Positions 5,445 to 6,541 of a stretch of 6,541 nt of DNA are shown piece by piece; position 1 is the stretch's first letter, and each line of letters opens with the position of its first letter. Source of the stretch: Alphaproteobacteria bacterium MarineAlpha3_Bin3 (GTDB lineage Bacteria; Pseudomonadota; Alphaproteobacteria; Rhodospirillales; Casp-alpha2); the NCBI GenBank assembly GCA_002938075.1, contig PTLK01000115.1, positions 1 to 6,541 of the forward strand, written 5' to 3'. The translations under genes and the position numbers were made by a program. Below the pieces are notes generated by a model. The model was not told where the DNA came from and ran no database searches. It worked only from the letters and a program-made list of their open reading frames with translations.

Positions 5445-5846
5445 TCAGCGGGTCATCGACCCCCCGGCGGCCAGGAACCGGGCCGCCGTATGCAGCCTCA
5501 CCGCGAGGCCGCGCCCGATCCCGGAAACCCGTTCCTCGAAGACGCGCATTTTCCGCTCCCGCAGCGCCACCAGCGGGGAGCCGACGCTGAGCACCAGTTC
5601 ATGGCCTTCGGCGTGCCGGCGCATGTATCCCGGGCGGTCTTCGAGCGGGAAGTCGGGGTGGAAGTGAAAGGCGGTCAACGCCTTGTTGGCGCGTTGATGG
5701 CAGGTAAACGCCATCACCTCGTCCACCGCCAGGTCGAATTTTTTGACCACCACCAGCGTCGCGTCGAGACCGCGTTTGGTGACGAAATAACTGTCGTCAT
5801 AATCGTGAACGAATTCGATCAGCCAATCAGTATTTTGGTCCATCAT
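5445..5846 (-). CDS. Hypothetical soluble protein, 133 residues
   Basis: I do not recognise the family. The protein has no signal peptide or membrane segment and is mixed alpha/beta in character: an acidic N-terminus with aromatic residues (WLIEFVHDYDDSYFV, 8-22), a hydrophobic strand LVVVKKFDLA (31-40), a histidine-containing stretch TAFHFHPDFP (58-67), two further His at 78 and 82, a strand ELVLSVGSPLVALRER (83-98) and a basic C-terminal helix. The start is well supported: GGAGGTG lies 4 bases before the first of two consecutive ATG codons. A perfect 17-bp hairpin lies downstream, and the leader is full of inverted repeats. Base composition in the frame matches the neighbours, and the frame encodes ordinary-looking protein, whereas the overlapping plus-strand frame is Arg/Gly/Pro-rich shadow. 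It is a likely real gene of unknown role. Confidence 0.72.
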   Translation of the reverse strand: MMDQNTDWLIEFVHDYDDSYFVTKRGLDATLVVVKKFDLAVDEVMAFTCHQRANKALTAFHFHPDFPLEDRPGYMRRHAEGHELVLSVGSPLVALRERKMRVFEERVSGIGRGLAVRLHTAARFLAAGGSMTR

Positions 5847-6149
5847 CAGGCACCTCCCTGGGAGCCATACGCGAATAGCGGCGGCCCACGGATCGTCCGC
5901 CGGCGGTAAATTCCCAGGAATGCCTTGTTAGCCCCTATTCGCTGTTGTTTCGGCGGTTCACAGCCGCCCCGCCCGGGAGACCGAAAGACCTCTCCTTCCC
6001 CGGTTGGGCGGCGGTTGGGCCTCCGGCTTGGGCAGATCCGCCCAGGGCCAAACCGGAACCCGTTGATTTGGATACTGTAAAGGGTTGAAGCCTGACAACT
6101 AGAATAAATTCTTGTACCGTCAATTCATCCCCGACCGGGAGAACCCGCC
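5847..6149. other. 303-base structured non-coding region
   Basis: No credible gene. Besides the leader described separately, it holds short hairpins: GGCGGTT/AGCCGCC (5952-5968), TTTCGG/CCGAAA (5948-5953 with 5981-5986), GGAGA/TCTCC (5976-5995), and TGGGC/GCCCA (6029-6044) extendable to 6025-6049. TTGGGC occurs three times (6004, 6015, 6028). A 12-base dyad, AGAAT-AA-ATTCT (6101-6112), could be an operator. A 62-codon minus-strand frame (5935-6123) has shadow-like composition and no ribosome binding site, so I do not call it. Sequence from about 6061 to 6120 is noticeably more A/T-rich, as expected for a promoter region. Confidence 0.5.
5851..5942 (-). promoter_or_regulatory. Possible pseudoknot leader over the ribosome binding site of the 133-residue protein
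   Basis: Reading the minus strand toward the gene, arm A GCGAATAG (5942-5935) pairs with A' CTATTCGC (5878-5871). Arm B CCTGGGA (5918-5912) pairs with B' TCCCAGG (5863-5857). A hairpin, CGGCGG (5902-5897) with CCGCCG (5884-5879), abuts A'. The order A-B-A'-B' crosses, as in a pseudoknot. B' runs into the ribosome binding sequence GGAGGTG (5857-5851), so pairing could lower ribosome access. All arms are perfect, but arms of 7-8 bp can arise by chance in a GC-rich leader. It matches no riboswitch class I know. Confidence 0.35.
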
Positions 6150-6440
6150 TTGGCTTTTGTCATTCCCCAACCCCCCGTTGCCGCCGCCGACGTTACCGGG
6201 CACATTGCCGAAGGCCGCATCTGGCTCGACGTCAATGGCGAGACCCGCCAGGACGGCAACGTCAATCAGTTGATCTGGTCCCTGCCGGAGGTCATCGCCC
6301 ATCTGTCGGGATTGTTCGAACTCAGGCCAGGGGATTTGATCTTCACCGATACACCGGCTGGCGTCGGCGCCGTCCAGCGGGGCGACGTCATGGAAGGTGG
6401 AGTCGAAGGACTAGGCCTAATACGTCTCAAGGTGACCTGA
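6150..6440 (+). pseudogene. C-terminal fragment of a fumarylacetoacetate hydrolase (FAH) family enzyme
   Basis: The 96 codons correspond to the last third of an FAH-family hydrolase/isomerase (fumarylpyruvate or 2-keto-4-pentenoate type). Visible are GRIWLDVNGETRQDGN (22-37), NQLIWSLPEVIAHLSGLFEL (39-58), RPGDLIFTDTPAGVGAVQRG (59-78) and VEGLGLIRLKV (85-95). The N-terminal half, with the HxxNY..H..E and E/E/D metal-ligand positions, is absent: in frame, a TAA lies at 6105-6107 and the sequence before about 6150 is unlike the family in any frame I checked. The first available start is a TTG with a modest GGGAGA upstream. The usual G-T-P of the TGTPAGVG loop is TDTPAGVG. With no metal site the fragment cannot be a working enzyme, so it is probably a deletion remnant. 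Its frame remains intact to a normal stop, which suggests a recent event. Confidence 0.75.
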
Positions 6441-6451
6441 ACGGTGGCGCT

Positions 6452-6541
6452 TCAAAGCACCGAATAATCGACCGCCTGACCCGGTTCCAGACGATTTTCC
6501 AAGGGCGGCATCGGAGATTTTAGGCCGCTGGCGGTATTGAA
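6452..6541 (-). CDS. C-terminal end of an unidentified gene running off the window
   Basis: The minus strand is open from the window edge for 29 codons to a TGA at 6452-6454, encoding a plausible C-terminus with SPMPPLENRLEPGQAVDYSVL-like composition (Pro-rich linker, then a short beta-type end). It is convergent with the FAH fragment, the two stops being 11 bases apart. The stretch is too short to assign a family, and the rest of the gene lies outside the window. Confidence 0.4.
   Translation of the reverse strand, partial: FNTASGLKSPMPPLENRLEPGQAVDYSVL

Noticed and set aside
5232..5909. Long plus-strand ORFs across the dehydrogenase start, the spacer and the 133-residue gene
   Set aside because: They cross the non-coding hairpin and G-tract region with Arg/Gly/Pro-rich composition and no recognisable motif. 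They are shadow frames of a GC-rich genome.
6004..6033. Three TTGGGC copies as a possible iteron or CRISPR-like array
   Set aside because: Units are only 6 bases at uneven spacing (11 and 13), with no conserved spacers and no replication or Cas gene nearby.
5935..6123. 62-codon minus-strand ORF upstream of the 133-residue gene
   Set aside because: No ribosome binding site, Gly/Ser/Pro-rich composition, and it spans several inverted repeats; more likely leader or promoter DNA.

Overview
The window looks like a piece of a GC-rich alphaproteobacterial chromosome, plausibly Rhodospirillales-like. That is an inference from base composition and from the gene families present (a Rhodospirillaceae-style SLT transglycosylase, a DUF2784 protein, a CaiB/BaiF CoA-transferase, an acyl-CoA dehydrogenase); no rRNA or other taxonomic marker is present. 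I see no insertion sequence, CRISPR array, phage gene or complete tRNA.

Layout, left to right. (1) 1-980, plus strand: an exported SLT-type lytic transglycosylase with a basic, repeat-bearing C-terminal tail; its true start may lie left of the window. (2) 981-1257: intergenic, with a terminator-like hairpin for the next gene. (3) 1258-1515, minus: a small exported protein, preceded by a hairpin-bearing leader. (4) 1752-3657, minus: a tight gene series read right to left. It begins with a 47-codon stub that resembles the N-terminus of an HTD2/FAS1-like dehydratase (mesaconyl- or methylfumaryl-CoA hydratase type). A YdcF-like DUF218 protein follows, its start codon overlapping the end of the stub, and then a CaiB/BaiF class III CoA-transferase 9 bases downstream. 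(5) 3723-4133, plus: a DUF2784 membrane protein, divergent from that series. (6) 4130-5281, minus: an acyl-CoA dehydrogenase, meeting the DUF2784 gene tail to tail on a shared CTAG. (7) 5282-5444: a perfect 17-bp hairpin, a candidate extended -10 promoter and a dense run of G3 tracts. (8) 5445-5846, minus: an unrecognised 133-residue soluble protein with a strong ribosome binding site and an inverted-repeat-rich leader. (9) 5847-6149: non-coding and highly structured. (10) 6150-6440, plus: the C-terminal third of a fumarylacetoacetate hydrolase (FAH) family enzyme with no N-terminal part. (11) 6452-6541, minus: the C-terminal end of a gene that runs off the window.

The metabolic theme is acyl-CoA / organic-acid catabolism: CoA transfer, acyl-CoA dehydrogenation, a hydratase remnant and an FAH remnant. 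Two of these four are broken, so the region appears to have been rearranged or to be decaying. The points most worth a second look are the hydratase stub overlapping ydcF-like translation, the possible pseudoknot leader over the ribosome binding site of the unknown 133-residue protein, and the hairpin/G-tract/promoter arrangement in front of the acyl-CoA dehydrogenase.
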